DNA of 64,000 nucleotides from Pseudalkalibacillus hwajinpoensis (GTDB taxonomy: Bacteria > Bacillota > Bacilli > Bacillales > Guptibacillaceae), in the NCBI RefSeq assembly GCF_015234585.1, contig NZ_JADFCM010000001.1:186001-250000 (forward strand), given 5' to 3'. The translations under genes and the position numbers were made by a program. The notes under the pieces are model-generated. The model searched no databases, was not told the DNA's origin, and saw only the letters and a list, made by a program, of their open reading frames with translations. Below are positions 53,408 to 63,560 of the stretch, one piece after another. Every line of letters starts with the position of its first letter. Positions within the stretch are counted from its first letter, which is position 1.

Positions 53408-55065
53408 ACAGTGTGGAACAAAAGAAAGAACAGCTAAAAGAAGAAATCAAGCAGGCCGTATTAAAGGCTAGTCTTGCATCAGAGAGTGAAATGCCGGAAG
53501 TGATTTTGGAATCACCTAAAGACAAGGCTCACGGTGACTATGCGACGAACATGGCGATGCAGCTTGCTCGTATCGCGAAAAAAGCGCCGAGAGCTATTGC
53601 TGAGGATCTTAAAGCAAATCTTGATATGACAAAAGCAGGGATTAAGCAGATTGATATCGCTGGTCCTGGGTTTATTAACTTTTTTATGGATACTGCTTAT
53701 TTAACAGAGCTCATTCCAACGATTCTTGATAAAGGAAACAACTATGGCCGATCTGCAAACAAGAATGAAAAAATCCAAGTAGAGTTCGTTTCAGCGAACC
53801 CAACTGGAAGCCTGCACCTTGGTCATGCACGAGGAGCGGCTGTAGGTGATACGCTTTGTAATGTGCTTGATCGTGCCGGTTATGATGTTTCGCGTGAATA
53901 TTACATCAATGATGCTGGGAACCAGATTCATAATTTAACGGTTTCTCTTGAAGCTCGCTACATGCAAGCACTTGGAAAAGAAAAGGACATGCCTGAAGAT
54001 GGCTATCAAGGTCAGGATATCGTTCAGTTCGGGAAAGATCTTGTCGAGAAGGAAGGCGACCGTCTACTTCAACTCGATGAGAAAGAGCGCTATGCTTACT
54101 TCCGCGAGTACGGTCTTGAGCGCGAGCTTGAGAAGCTAAAGAAGGATTTGAAAGAATTTGGTGTTGAATTCGATGTCTGGTTCTCTGAGACTTCTCTTTA
54201 TCAATCAAGCAAAATCGATGATGTTCTTGCGAAGCTAAATGAACGCGGTGAAACATTTGAGCAGGACGGTGCTACGTGGTTCCGCTCGACTACTTACGGC
54301 GATGACAAAGATCGCGTCTTGATTAAAGGCGATGGTTCTTATACGTATCTAACTCCGGATATTGCTTACCACCAAGATAAACTTTCTCGTGGATTCGATA
54401 AGCTGATCAACATTTGGGGAGCTGACCACCACGGCTATATTCCAAGAATGAAAGCGGCAATCGAAGCACTTGGTTATAAGCGTGAGCAGCTAGAAGTGGA
54501 AATTATTCAAATGGTGAACCTCTTTAAAGATGGTGAAAAAATGAAGATGAGTAAGCGAACAGGTAAAGCTGTTACGCTTCGTGAATTGATGGATGAAGTC
54601 GGTATCGATGCAATGCGCTATTTCTTCTCAATGCGCAGCTCAGATTCTCACCTTGATTTTGATATGGACCTTGCCGTATCACGCTCGAATGAAAACCCTG
54701 TGTATTACGTGCAATATGCGCACGCTCGCGTATGCAGTATTCTTCGTCAGGGAGAAGAGATGGGGCTAACAGAAGATGCGGATCTATCTCTCATTACATC
54801 TGAGAAAGAAATGGACCTTCTTAAGAAGCTCGGTGAATTGCCTGAAGCGATTGCGGAAGCAGCGGATAAGCGCATGACGCATCGCATTACAAACTATTCA
54901 TTTGAACTTGCTCAAGCACTACACAGCTTCTACAATGCTGAACGAGTTCTTGATCCAGAAGATCTTGCGAAAAGTGCGGCTCGTTTCAAACTTATGAAAG
55001 CCGTTCGTCAAACGATTCAAAACACCCTTGAAATCATTGGCGTAACTGCACCAGAGAAAATGTAA
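53404..55065 (+). CDS. argS: Arginyl-tRNA synthetase
   Basis: The 553-residue class I synthetase has the HIGH-type motif HLGHARG (about residue 138) in [19 protein letters not shown], the KMSK motif in KMKMSKRTG (about 380) and a C-terminal DALR anticodon domain with [12 protein letters not shown]. It charges tRNA-Arg. Length matches B. subtilis ArgS (556). Confidence 0.98.
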   Translation: MNSVEQKKEQLKEEIKQAVLKASLASESEMPEVILESPKDKAHGDYATNMAMQLARIAKKAPRAIAEDLKANLDMTKAGIKQIDIAGPGFINFFMDTAYLTELIPTILDKGNNYGRSANKNEKIQVEFVSANPTGSLHLGHARGAAVGDTLCNVLDRAGYDVSREYYINDAGNQIHNLTVSLEARYMQALGKEKDMPEDGYQGQDIVQFGKDLVEKEGDRLLQLDEKERYAYFREYGLERELEKLKKDLKEFGVEFDVWFSETSLYQSSKIDDVLAKLNERGETFEQDGATWFRSTTYGDDKDRVLIKGDGSYTYLTPDIAYHQDKLSRGFDKLINIWGADHHGYIPRMKAAIEALGYKREQLEVEIIQMVNLFKDGEKMKMSKRTGKAVTLRELMDEVGIDAMRYFFSMRSSDSHLDFDMDLAVSRSNENPVYYVQYAHARVCSILRQGEEMGLTEDADLSLITSEKEMDLLKKLGELPEAIAEAADKRMTHRITNYSFELAQALHSFYNAERVLDPEDLAKSAARFKLMKAVRQTIQNTLEIIGVTAPEKM

Positions 55066-55069
55066 TAAA

Positions 55070-55100
55070 AAAATCCTATCGCATGAGCGATAGGATTTTT
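55070..55100. terminator. Terminator after argS
   Basis: AAAATCCTATCGC (55070-55082) pairs with GCGATAGGATTTT (55087-55099) around ATGA, with a T-tail. Confidence 0.93.
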
Positions 55101-55223
55101 CTATTTATGCGAATGATACGTTGATTAATTTTAAACTGGTTTCGTAGGTTAAAAACTCTTACACGCTCAGATTTTTTATAATGAATCGGTCATTCGGTCA
55201 TACTTTAAAAAAGGGGTGATGTG

Positions 55224-55394
55224 ATGAAGACAGTTTTGATTGCAACATTAACAGGATTTTTGGTCGGGTTAATTTTTGCGTTTTTGAAGCTACCCATCCC
55301 AGCTCCACCTGCATTCGCAGGCATTGCTGGGATTGTTGGGATATACCTTGGATTTAAGGCGTATGAATGGTTATCAGGGTTCTGGTCACTGTAG
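55224..55394 (+). CDS. XapX domain small membrane protein
   Basis: This 56-residue protein starts at ATG 55224 with AAGGGG seven bases upstream. It has two membrane segments: TVLIATLTGFLVGLIFAFLKLPIPAPPAF and GIAGIVGIYLGFKAYEW (in parts). The LKLPIPAPP turn between them is the XapX family signature. Function is unknown. It is a single gene with no clear partner. Confidence 0.8.
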   Translation: MKTVLIATLTGFLVGLIFAFLKLPIPAPPAFAGIAGIVGIYLGFKAYEWLSGFWSL

Positions 55395-55435
55395 ATTGAG
55401 CTTTTTGGTAGCTGCATCGATAGCGAAATGATTTT

Positions 55436-56392
55436 TTATTTCCATAATACAGAACCTCCACTAAGTCTTTTGACGCCACGTATCGCTGAAAGATCGTCGA
55501 CAAGCTGCAGAGCTGCGAGGTCTTTTTTCTTTGCTTCAATCATGATGTCAGCATCTTCTCCGTATTCCTTCAACATGTCTATAAACGGAATGGCAAACTC
55601 ACTGTCCACATAATCTGCATGACTCCGGTAGGCGCTAGCAGATTTGGGAGAGGAAAGGTGGTATTTCGGTAGAAGTCCTTTTGGCTTCCATGTTTCATGA
55701 ACGCGTTCAAAAAAGCGCTCAGGTAGTCCGTCGCCTGGATTCGCTAGATGATGATGGTAATCGAAAATAAACGGGACGCCTGTTTGCTCACATGCCTCGA
55801 GCGTTTCTTTCGCATTGTATGTTTTATCATCATTTTCAAGCGTCACATGCGAGCGAAGATGAGAAGGAATGGAATCAAAATTCGCGTAAAAACGCTTAAG
55901 GGTTTCCTCTTTATCTCCGTAAGCTCCACCAATATGTATATTAACGATGGAGCGAGAGTCTAGTCCCATCGCATCTAGCATAGCAACATGATAGTCCAAG
56001 TCACCTATAGCATTGTCCGTTACGTGTTGTTTTGGACTTGTAAAAAGAGTGAATTGGTTCGGATGAAAGCTCACACGAAGGCGGTGCTTTTGAACAAGCT
56101 CACCGATCTCTTCAAACATGTAACGGAAAGGCGTAATGTAATCCCACTTTGCTTCAGGATGCGTCGCAAGCGGAACAATGGAAGAAGACATACGATACAA
56201 ATCAATTTCATGTGCAATATTGTAGTGCAGCGCACGTAACGTACTCTTTAAATTCGTTTCTGTAATTGTATGAAGTTTCTCTGAACGTTCTTCTTCAGAA
56301 AGCTTTGACCAGGTGGAAAAAGTCATTGTACGCGCCGGTGAAGCTTCGTGCAACGCAAGTGCGTTTGATACATATCCAAATCTGAGCTTCAT
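55436..56392 (-). CDS. uvsE: UvsE UV damage endonuclease
   Basis: The 318-residue TIM-barrel protein begins MKLRFGYVSNALALHEASPARTMTF and has metal-site motifs SFHPNQFTLF, NIHIGGAYGDKE and FDYHHH. It nicks DNA 5' to UV photoproducts. ATG 56392 follows AAAGGAG; the longer frame from 56470 has none. The order uvsE-clsB-fadF matches B. subtilis ywjD-ywjE-ywjF, with clsB upstream on the same strand. Confidence 0.95.
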   Translation of the reverse strand: MKLRFGYVSNALALHEASPARTMTFSTWSKLSEEERSEKLHTITETNLKSTLRALHYNIAHEIDLYRMSSSIVPLATHPEAKWDYITPFRYMFEEIGELVQKHRLRVSFHPNQFTLFTSPKQHVTDNAIGDLDYHVAMLDAMGLDSRSIVNIHIGGAYGDKEETLKRFYANFDSIPSHLRSHVTLENDDKTYNAKETLEACEQTGVPFIFDYHHHLANPGDGLPERFFERVHETWKPKGLLPKYHLSSPKSASAYRSHADYVDSEFAIPFIDMLKEYGEDADIMIEAKKKDLAALQLVDDLSAIRGVKRLSGGSVLWK

Positions 56393-56478
56393 AATAAGTG
56401 GTCTCCTTTCAAAAAAAGGGCTGGTCATTTCTTTCCCTGTGCAAGCGAATTGAAACAAAGGAAAGCACATCGAACTTT

Positions 56479-57666
56479 TTAAAGAAACGGACTGAAGAGT
56501 CTTGCTAGTGGAGCAAGCACTCGGTTTCCGATCGTTCGATCTTGAAGCCTCTTCAAGTCGAGACGTTCACATTGTAGAATGTCTTTTTGGATCGCTTCTT
56601 TGATTTCAACAATGAGAGAAGGAGTGCTGATAATGCAGTTGATTTCGCCATTAATGTGGAAACTTCGTTGATCAAAATTCGCTGTACCAATGTCACACAA
56701 TGTCTCATCAATGATCATAACTTTGGCGTGGTAGAAGCCATTCATATATTGATAAACTTCTCCACCGGCACGAATCAGTTCAACGAGGTATTCATATGAA
56801 GCTTCTTTTACAAGAGGATGGTCGGCACGCATTGGCAAAATAACCTGGACTTTAATACCGCATTTCAGGGCGCGTAGCAGGCTTGTTTGAACAGTTTGTC
56901 CTGGAATGTAATAGGGGGAGCCAATGATAATAGATGTTGTAGCTTTATCAATATACGAGGCAAAAGCTTCCTCTACGCTATTACCATTCGTAATATGAAA
57001 CGAGACTTTATGCTGACCTGTTTCGAGCGGCGGTATATAAACGTTATGCTTATTAATAGGGGAATGACTCTCTTCCCAATCAAGGAAAAATTGATCTTGA
57101 AGTCCTTGCACGGCTTCGCCAGTCACGCGAAGGTGATAATCTCGCCAATATCCAAACTTAGGATCCTTCCCTACGTATTCGTTTCCAACGTTAAAGCCAC
57201 CAACGTAGCCAATCTCTCCATCAATAACAGTGATTTTTCGATGATTACGCTCATTTATGGAAGTGAAAAATCGTGGGAAAGAAATTTTTCTGGAATAGGA
57301 AAAAACGATGCCACAGGAGGTCATTTTTCTTATGGTGGCTTTCTTTAAGCTGTGACTACCTCCATAGTCCACGAGTAAATAGACAGAGACGCCAGAGGTT
57401 GCTTTTTGACAAAGATGCTCGATAATCATATGTCCCGTGGCGTCATCTCGAAAAATATAAAACATCATATGAATTTGATAGACTGCAGCATCAATATCAT
57501 TTATTAGTGCTCTAAAAAAATCATCTCCATCATTAATGAAAGTCAGGTTTCCCGTCATTTTTTGACGTGAAGAGGAAGGAGCGAGTTTTCTTTTCTTATT
57601 GCCTGTATGAAGGTCGGTTATTAACCACAATATGAGTGCGAGTAGGACTGTTAAAAAGATCTCCAC
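56479..57666 (-). CDS. clsB: Minor cardiolipin synthase ClsB (YwjE)
   Basis: The 395-residue phospholipase-D-family enzyme has one N-terminal membrane helix and two HKD motifs: NHRKITVIDGEIGYVGGFN (about 145) and YHAKVMIIDETLCDIGTANFD (about 305). It joins phosphatidylglycerol to make cardiolipin. The size (398 in YwjE) distinguishes it from the longer ClsA/YwiE forms with two membrane helices. Confidence 0.9.
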   Translation of the reverse strand: MEIFLTVLLALILWLITDLHTGNKKRKLAPSSSRQKMTGNLTFINDGDDFFRALINDIDAAVYQIHMMFYIFRDDATGHMIIEHLCQKATSGVSVYLLVDYGGSHSLKKATIRKMTSCGIVFSYSRKISFPRFFTSINERNHRKITVIDGEIGYVGGFNVGNEYVGKDPKFGYWRDYHLRVTGEAVQGLQDQFFLDWEESHSPINKHNVYIPPLETGQHKVSFHITNGNSVEEAFASYIDKATTSIIIGSPYYIPGQTVQTSLLRALKCGIKVQVILPMRADHPLVKEASYEYLVELIRAGGEVYQYMNGFYHAKVMIIDETLCDIGTANFDQRSFHINGEINCIISTPSLIVEIKEAIQKDILQCERLDLKRLQDRTIGNRVLAPLARLFSPFL

Positions 57667-57741
57667 GATTTTCCCCTCCTTTCAATAGTTGCTGTTGACT
57701 TAGTTTGTCCTAAACTTAAAAAAAGTAAAAAAAAATCTCTG

Positions 57742-57759
57742 ACTGAATGCTCATTCAGT
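57742..57759. promoter_or_regulatory. Palindromic operator before fadF
   Basis: ACTGAATGCTCATTCAGT is a perfect 8-bp inverted repeat around CT. It resembles TetR-family FadR sites (TGAATGA/TCATTCA) but with closer half-sites, and recurs before the thiolase gene at 60093-60110. Confidence 0.65.
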
Positions 57760-57907
57760 TATTTATGTGTTATACTGAAGTCAGAAAATTACTTTCATTC
57801 TGACTTAAAAGCGTTTTCATAAATTGTTTGAACTGTCGGGGAGCATCTTTGTTCAAGCATCACGAAGCGGCTAAGAAGGAATGACACGAAAGGAGAGGTT
57901 TGCCAGC

Positions 57908-60016
57908 ATGGATGTTTTATTGATCGCTAACTGGATTGCTTTCATTCTTGTAACCGCTTACGCGTTCTTCTTGTTTGGGTATGTTGTGAAGACTCGATAT
58001 GAATACATTAAGCTTGGAAAGAAAGCAGAATTTGATCATTCCATGAAAGAACGACTAGAAGCTATTGTAGTCAAAGTGTTTGGGCAAAAGAAATTACTTA
58101 AAGATAAGAAGAGTGGAACCATCCATGTGATGATGTTCTACGGTTTCCTTCTCGTTCAATTCGGTGCAATCGATATGATTGTGAAAGGTTTATCACCGGG
58201 GTCACATCTTCCTCTTGGACCGCTTTACCCAGCGTTTACGTTTTTCCAGGAGCTCGTGACGCTAATGATTTTAACAGCAGTTGTATGGGCATTCTACCGT
58301 CGCTATATTGAGGCGATCGCTCGTTTAAAGAAAGGTTTTAAAGCGGGACTTGTACTATTGTTCATTGGACTTTTAATGATATCCGTTCTTTTTGCAGGCG
58401 GTATGGAAATTATCTGGCATGATGCTGGTTATTCATGGAGTGCGCCAGTTGCTTCGGGAATTGCTTTCTTATTCTCATGGATCAATGAAACAGCAGCGAT
58501 TGCACTATTCTTCTTTTTCTGGTGGATTCACCTGCTCGTGCTTCTTACGTTCATGGTGTATGTACCGCAATCCAAGCACGCTCACTTAATTGCAGGACCA
58601 GTCAACGTTTTCTTGGGTCGTACAAACAAAGTAGGGCAGCTTGCATCTATTAACTTTGAAGATGAAAGTCAAGAAACTTACGGTGTGAATACGATTGAAG
58701 ATTTCAATCAGAAGCAGCTTGTTGATTTGTATGCCTGTGTGGAATGTGGACGCTGTACGAATATGTGTCCAGCAACGGCAACAGGAAAAATCCTTTCTCC
58801 GATGGATTTGATCGTTAAGCTTCGTGATCACCTGACAGAAAAAGGCGCAGCCGTTACATCAAGAACACCGTGGGTTCCTGCATATGCATTTTCTAACACA
58901 GCAGGAAATCAAATTGCTTATCAATCACGTGCTCAGCAGGAAACAGCTGCAGCAGCTGAAGGGCTTGTGAGCGATGGGTTAATTGGTAACGTGATTACAG
59001 AAGAAGAAATTTGGGCTTGTACAACGTGCCGTAACTGTGAAGATCAATGTCCAGTTGAGAACGAGCACGTTGATAAAATCATCGATATGCGTCGTCACCT
59101 TGTCTTAATGGAAGGGAAGATGGATAGCGATGTACAGCGTGCGATTACGAACATCGAACGTCAGGGCAACCCGTGGGGGATTAGCCGTAAAGAGCGTGAG
59201 AACTGGCGCGATATGCGTGATGATATCGTTGTTCCAACAGTAAAAGAAAAAGAAAAAGCAGGCGAAGAATTCGAATATCTCTTCTGGGTTGGCTCGATGG
59301 GCTCTTACGATAATCGTAGCCAGAAGATTGCCGCTTCCTTTGCGAAGATCATGAATGAAGCTGGCATTTCGTTCGCTATTCTTGGTAACAAAGAAAAGAA
59401 CTCTGGCGATACGCCACGACGTGTAGGAAACGAGTTCTTGTTCCAGGATCTTGCACAGAAAAATATTGAAACGTTCCAAAAGCATAATATTTCAAAAATC
59501 GTTACAATCGACCCTCATGCTTATAACTCACTTAAAAATGAGTATCCTGAGTTTGGACTTGAAGCAGAGGTTTATCACCATACCGAATTATTGTATGACT
59601 GGATTAAAGAAGGAAAACTGAAGCCGAAACACGAAGTAAACGAGAGAATCACGTATCATGATTCCTGTTACCTCGGACGTTACAACGAAGTATACGATCC
59701 ACCACGTGAAATTCTTCGCAGTATTCCAGGCGTTGAAGTGATCGAGATGGACCGCAACCGCGAAAATGGTATGTGCTGTGGCGCCGGCGGCGGTTTGATG
59801 TGGACGGAAGAAGATACAGGATCTCGCATTAACGTAACGAGAACGGAACAGGCACTTAGCGTGATGCCATCCGTTATCGGAAGTGCGTGTCCTTACTGCT
59901 TAACGATGATGAGTGATGGTACGAAAGCGAAGGAAGTAGAAGAAGAAGTAGCAACACTAGATATTGTCGAGATTTTAGAACGCTCCATTGTTCAAAAAGA
60001 AACTGTTCTCCAATAG
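57908..60016 (+). CDS. fadF: FadF (YwjF) iron-sulfur electron-transfer protein of fatty acid oxidation
   Basis: The 702-residue membrane protein has about six helices in its first 250 residues (nitrate-reductase-gamma-like), two 4Fe-4S motifs CVECGRCTNMCPA (about 285) and CTTCRNCEDQCPVE (about 380), and C-terminal CCG domains (HDSCYLGRYN, GMCCGAGGG, ACPYCLTMM). It likely passes electrons from acyl-CoA dehydrogenase/ETF to menaquinone. ATG 57908 follows AAGGAGAGG; ATG 57881 lies before it. Confidence 0.92.
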   Translation: MDVLLIANWIAFILVTAYAFFLFGYVVKTRYEYIKLGKKAEFDHSMKERLEAIVVKVFGQKKLLKDKKSGTIHVMMFYGFLLVQFGAIDMIVKGLSPGSHLPLGPLYPAFTFFQELVTLMILTAVVWAFYRRYIEAIARLKKGFKAGLVLLFIGLLMISVLFAGGMEIIWHDAGYSWSAPVASGIAFLFSWINETAAIALFFFFWWIHLLVLLTFMVYVPQSKHAHLIAGPVNVFLGRTNKVGQLASINFEDESQETYGVNTIEDFNQKQLVDLYACVECGRCTNMCPATATGKILSPMDLIVKLRDHLTEKGAAVTSRTPWVPAYAFSNTAGNQIAYQSRAQQETAAAAEGLVSDGLIGNVITEEEIWACTTCRNCEDQCPVENEHVDKIIDMRRHLVLMEGKMDSDVQRAITNIERQGNPWGISRKERENWRDMRDDIVVPTVKEKEKAGEEFEYLFWVGSMGSYDNRSQKIAASFAKIMNEAGISFAILGNKEKNSGDTPRRVGNEFLFQDLAQKNIETFQKHNISKIVTIDPHAYNSLKNEYPEFGLEAEVYHHTELLYDWIKEGKLKPKHEVNERITYHDSCYLGRYNEVYDPPREILRSIPGVEVIEMDRNRENGMCCGAGGGLMWTEEDTGSRINVTRTEQALSVMPSVIGSACPYCLTMMSDGTKAKEVEEEVATLDIVEILERSIVQKETVLQ

Positions 60017-60034
60017 ACTGTTTGGCAAAGGGTT

Positions 60035-60067
60035 AGCTTATGCTGGTTTTTACGACCGGCATGAGCT
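60035..60067 (+). terminator. Hairpin after fadF
   Basis: AGCTTATGCTGGT pairs with ACCGGCATGAGCT (two G-T) around TTTTACG; the T-run after it is weak, so it may attenuate rather than stop transcription before the thiolase operator. Confidence 0.6.
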
Positions 60068-60092
60068 CTTTCCTTTGTTACTTTGTCGGTAA

Positions 60093-60110
60093 GGTGAGCG
60101 AGCGTTCAGT
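60093..60110. promoter_or_regulatory. Second copy of the fadF-type operator, before mmgA
   Basis: Read on the minus strand it is ACTGAACGCTCGCTCACC, sharing ACTGAAYGCTCRYTCA with the fadF site. It lies 53 bases before the thiolase start. Confidence 0.6.
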
Positions 60111-60162
60111 CGCAATTTAATCAATTATGGTAGCGTTTTCGAAAATGAGAGGAGAGGTTTTT

Positions 60163-61341
60163 GTGGGCAGAACGGTCATTGTTAGCGGTGTGAGAACGCC
60201 GTTTGGAAAATTTGGTGGGGCTCTTAAATCAATAGAAGCATCTAAGCTGGGTGGAACAGCGATTAAAGAAGCTTTGGTTCGCGCTGGAATTGATCCTGCG
60301 GATGTAGGAGAAGTGATTATGGGGTCTGTCCTTCAAGGTGGTCAAGGTCAAATTCCATCTCGTCAGGCAGCAAGACACGCTGGTATTCCTTGGGAAGTAA
60401 AGACGGAAACGATTAACAAAGTATGCGCTTCAGGTCTTCGTAGCGTAACGCTCGCTGATCAAATCATTCGCTCTGGTGATGAAGAAGTCATTGTTGCCGG
60501 CGGAATGGAATCGATGAGCAACGCCCCATACATCATGAAGGACGCGCGCTGGGGCATGCGAATGGGCGACAAACAAGTGGTTGATCTCATGGTGCATGAT
60601 GGCTTAACGTGCTCGTTTGATGGTTGTCACATGGGCGTTTATGGAAACACGACAGCGGAAGAGTATGAGATTTCTAGAGAAGAGCAGGATCGCTGGGCGA
60701 CAAGAAGTCAGGAGCGTGCTGTGAAAGCGATGGAATCGGGGATTTTTGCAGAAGAAATTATCCCAATTAACGTGCCACAGCGAAAAGGAGATCCTCTCGT
60801 CGTTGAACATGATGAAGCACCTAGAAAAGGCACAACAGAGGAGCAGTTAGGAAAGCTAAAGCCAGTCTTCGGTGCCGACGGAACGATTACAGCTGGGAAT
60901 GCACCAGGTGTAAATGATGGAGCTGGGGCGCTTGTCCTTATGTCTGAAGAACGTGCTTCAAAAGAAGGCAAAGAAGTCATGGCCACAATTCTTTCTCATA
61001 CAGCAATTGCTGTTGAAGCAAAGGATTTTCCTAAGACGCCGGGTCTCGTGATCAATGAGCTATTGAAGAAAACAGGAAAATCAATTGAAGAAATTGATCT
61101 ATTTGAAATCAATGAAGCGTTCGCAGCTGTAGCGCTAACGAGCGGAAAAATTGCCTCACTCGATGAAGAAAAGGTCAATGTGCATGGTGGTGCAGTGGCG
61201 CTTGGTCATCCAATTGGAGCAAGTGGTGCACGCATTTTAATAACACTTGTTCATGAATTGAAGCGACGCGGCGGTGGCATCGGAATAGCAGCGATCTGCA
61301 GCGGCGGTGGTCAAGGCGACGCTATTATGGTTCAGGTATAG
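60163..61341 (+). CDS. mmgA: Acetyl-CoA C-acetyltransferase (thiolase, MmgA type)
   Basis: The 392-residue thiolase has the acyl-binding Cys in [11 protein letters not shown], His in [16 protein letters not shown] and the second Cys in [12 protein letters not shown]. It cleaves or condenses acetoacetyl-CoA. GTG 60163 follows AGGAGAGG and gives the family length (393); ATG 60127 would add twelve residues with no ribosome site. It leads mmgB-mmgC-acdA. In B. subtilis fadF is followed by acdA directly, so this set is an insertion relative to that order. Confidence 0.92.
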   Translation: MGRTVIVSGVRTPFGKFGGALKSIEASKLGGTAIKEALVRAGIDPADVGEVIMGSVLQGGQGQIPSRQAARHAGIPWEVKTETINKVCASGLRSVTLADQIIRSGDEEVIVAGGMESMSNAPYIMKDARWGMRMGDKQVVDLMVHDGLTCSFDGCHMGVYGNTTAEEYEISREEQDRWATRSQERAVKAMESGIFAEEIIPINVPQRKGDPLVVEHDEAPRKGTTEEQLGKLKPVFGADGTITAGNAPGVNDGAGALVLMSEERASKEGKEVMATILSHTAIAVEAKDFPKTPGLVINELLKKTGKSIEEIDLFEINEAFAAVALTSGKIASLDEEKVNVHGGAVALGHPIGASGARILITLVHELKRRGGGIGIAAICSGGGQGDAIMVQV

Positions 61342-61355
61342 AAGGGAGCATGATG

Positions 61356-62210
61356 ATGGAAATAAAAACAATTATGGTGATTGGTGCAGGACAAATGGGA
61401 GCTGGAATTGCACAGGTGTGTGCAGCTTCTGGCTATACAGTTTATTTAAATGATTTGAAGCAGGAGTTTCTTGATAAAGGAATTGAGAGAATTGAGAAAA
61501 ACCTCTCGAAACAAGTTTCCAAAGAGCGGATTACACAGGAAGATCTAAGCGGAACGATGGAACGTTTGAGAGCGACGACAGATCTGCAGGATGCAAAGCA
61601 TGTAGACATTGTCATTGAAGCAGCTGTTGAGAACATGGAAGTGAAGTGTAACCTTTTCGCACGGCTGGATGAAATTGCGCAAGATCATACGCTTCTTGCA
61701 ACGAATACATCCTCTCTTCCAATTACGGAAATTGCAGCATCAACAAAGCGCCCTGAGAAAGTGATTGGTATGCACTTTATGAACCCGGTGCCTGTCATGA
61801 AGCTTGTTGAAATTATTCGCGGTCTAGCAACAACAAACGAAAGCTACCAGGCCGTTGAAAAGCTAGCGGTGGATCTCGGTAAGACAGCGGTTGAAGTAAA
61901 CGACTTCCCAGGATTTGTGTCCAATCGAATTTTGATGCCAATGATCAACGAAGCGATCTACACCGTTTATGAAGGTGTGGCATCCCCTGAGGATATCGAT
62001 AGCGTGATGAAGCTCGGCATGAATCATCCAATGGGACCATTAACTCTCGCAGATTTTATCGGTCTTGATACGTGTCTTTATATTATGGAAACGCTTCAAG
62101 AAGGATTCGGCGATGATAAATACCGCCCATGTCCGCTATTACGTAAATATGTAAAAGCTGGCTGGCTCGGACGTAAGACAGGAAGAGGCTTCTACCAATA
62201 CCAGGATTAA
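61356..62210 (+). CDS. mmgB: 3-hydroxybutyryl-CoA dehydrogenase (MmgB type)
   Basis: The 284-residue enzyme has the NAD-binding [16 protein letters not shown] (about residues 7-22) and the HAD motif [18 protein letters not shown] plus [18 protein letters not shown]. It oxidises 3-hydroxybutyryl-CoA. Three ATGs in a row (61350, 61353, 61356) follow AAGGGAG; the last has the best spacing. It lies between thiolase and acyl-CoA dehydrogenase. Confidence 0.93.
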   Translation: MEIKTIMVIGAGQMGAGIAQVCAASGYTVYLNDLKQEFLDKGIERIEKNLSKQVSKERITQEDLSGTMERLRATTDLQDAKHVDIVIEAAVENMEVKCNLFARLDEIAQDHTLLATNTSSLPITEIAASTKRPEKVIGMHFMNPVPVMKLVEIIRGLATTNESYQAVEKLAVDLGKTAVEVNDFPGFVSNRILMPMINEAIYTVYEGVASPEDIDSVMKLGMNHPMGPLTLADFIGLDTCLYIMETLQEGFGDDKYRPCPLLRKYVKAGWLGRKTGRGFYQYQD

Positions 62211-62230
62211 CACCACGAGGAGGAACGAGC

Positions 62231-63373
62231 ATGGAGCTTGTATTTACGGAAGAGCAGAAGATGATGCAGAAAATGGTGCGTGATTTTGCGGAAAAAGAAA
62301 TCGCGCCAATTGTTGAAGAAATGGAAGAGACGGATCGTTTTCCACGCGAAGTGATTAAACGAATGGGCGAGCTTGGTTTAATGGGGATTCCGATTCCAGA
62401 AGCTTATGGCGGAGCGGAAATGGATTATACGTCATACATCATTGCAATCCATGAGCTCTCAAAAGTGAGCGCCACGGTCGGCGTAATTCTATCGGTTCAT
62501 ACATCCGTTGGGACACTGCCGATACTAGCGTTTGGTACAGAAGAACAGAAAAAGCGCTACATTCCGAAGCTAGCAACCGGAGAATACCTTGGTGCGTTTG
62601 CGCTGACGGAACCGAGTTCAGGATCAGATGCAAGCAGCATGAAAACGCGCGCTGTCCGAGATGGCGATCACTACATTTTGAACGGCTCAAAGATTTTCAT
62701 TACAAACGGCGGCGAGGCGGATACGTATGTTGCCTTCGCAAGAACAAATCCTGAGGAAAAAGGAAGCAAAGGCGTAACTGCTTTTATTATCGAACGTGAC
62801 ATGCCTGGATTTAGCGTTGGGAAGAAAGAAAAGAAAATGGGGCTAAACGGCTCGAATACGGTTGAAATCATTTTCGAAGATTGCCGTGTGCCAGTTGAGA
62901 ATCGTCTCGGCGAAGAAGGTCAGGGATTCAAAATTGCGATGGCAAACCTTGAGAGCGGCCGCATCGGGATCGCGGCACAGTCACTAGGAATTGCTGAAGC
63001 GGCGCTAAATTACGCGACGGCTTACGCGAAAGAGCGTCACCAGTTTGGTAAGCCGATCGGGCAAAATCAAGGTCTCGGCTTCAAGCTTGCCGATATGGCA
63101 ACAGAAGTAGAGGCAGCGAAACTCCTAACCTATCGTGCGGCTGACCTGAAAAACCACGGGATCCCTTGCATGCAGGAAGTCTCGATGGCGAAGCTCTTTG
63201 CATCGAAAGCAGCCGTGAAAGCCTCGATTGAAGCGGTTCAAGTCTATGGCGGTTACGGTTACACGAAAGATTACCCAGTAGAACGCCTATTCCGAGACGC
63301 GAAAGTATGCGAAATCTACGAAGGAACGAGCGAAATCCAGAAAATCGTCATTAGTCGGAACTTGATGAAATAG
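62231..63373 (+). CDS. mmgC: Acyl-CoA dehydrogenase (MmgC type)
   Basis: The 380-residue flavoprotein has [19 protein letters not shown] and [14 protein letters not shown] (FAD/substrate region) and the catalytic Glu in [15 protein letters not shown]. It makes the first double bond in short-chain acyl-CoA oxidation. AGGAGGA precedes ATG 62231. Length matches MmgC (379). Confidence 0.95.
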   Translation: MELVFTEEQKMMQKMVRDFAEKEIAPIVEEMEETDRFPREVIKRMGELGLMGIPIPEAYGGAEMDYTSYIIAIHELSKVSATVGVILSVHTSVGTLPILAFGTEEQKKRYIPKLATGEYLGAFALTEPSSGSDASSMKTRAVRDGDHYILNGSKIFITNGGEADTYVAFARTNPEEKGSKGVTAFIIERDMPGFSVGKKEKKMGLNGSNTVEIIFEDCRVPVENRLGEEGQGFKIAMANLESGRIGIAAQSLGIAEAALNYATAYAKERHQFGKPIGQNQGLGFKLADMATEVEAAKLLTYRAADLKNHGIPCMQEVSMAKLFASKAAVKASIEAVQVYGGYGYTKDYPVERLFRDAKVCEIYEGTSEIQKIVISRNLMK

Positions 63374-63426
63374 AGAAAAGCGGAAGTGACCGTTTAGACC
63401 CGTCAGGCACTGGAGGCTTCCTCAGA

Positions 63427-63538
63427 AAAGCCAGGTATATCCGTTTTATTGTCCAAAAAACCATTATATTGGCCAAACTTCATTTTTATTGGCCAAATTC
63501 GAGATATATTGTCCAAAATCAACTTTTATTGTCCAAAC
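63427..63538. repeat. 20-bp phased array, five copies of TATTGKCCAAA (second array)
   Basis: Units start at 63447, 63467, 63487, 63507 and 63527, exactly 20 bases apart, with cores GTCC, GGCC, GGCC, GTCC, GTCC. The preceding 20 bases, CAGG-N6-CGTTTTATTG, match the leader of the array at 33616. It fills the gap between mmgC and acdA. Confidence 0.9.
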
Positions 63539-63560
63539 CACCAAAAAGGAGAGAAACAGG

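Noticed and set aside
55158..55182. Sigma-A promoter for the XapX gene using TTACAC and TATAAT
   Set aside because: The spacing is only 12 bases.
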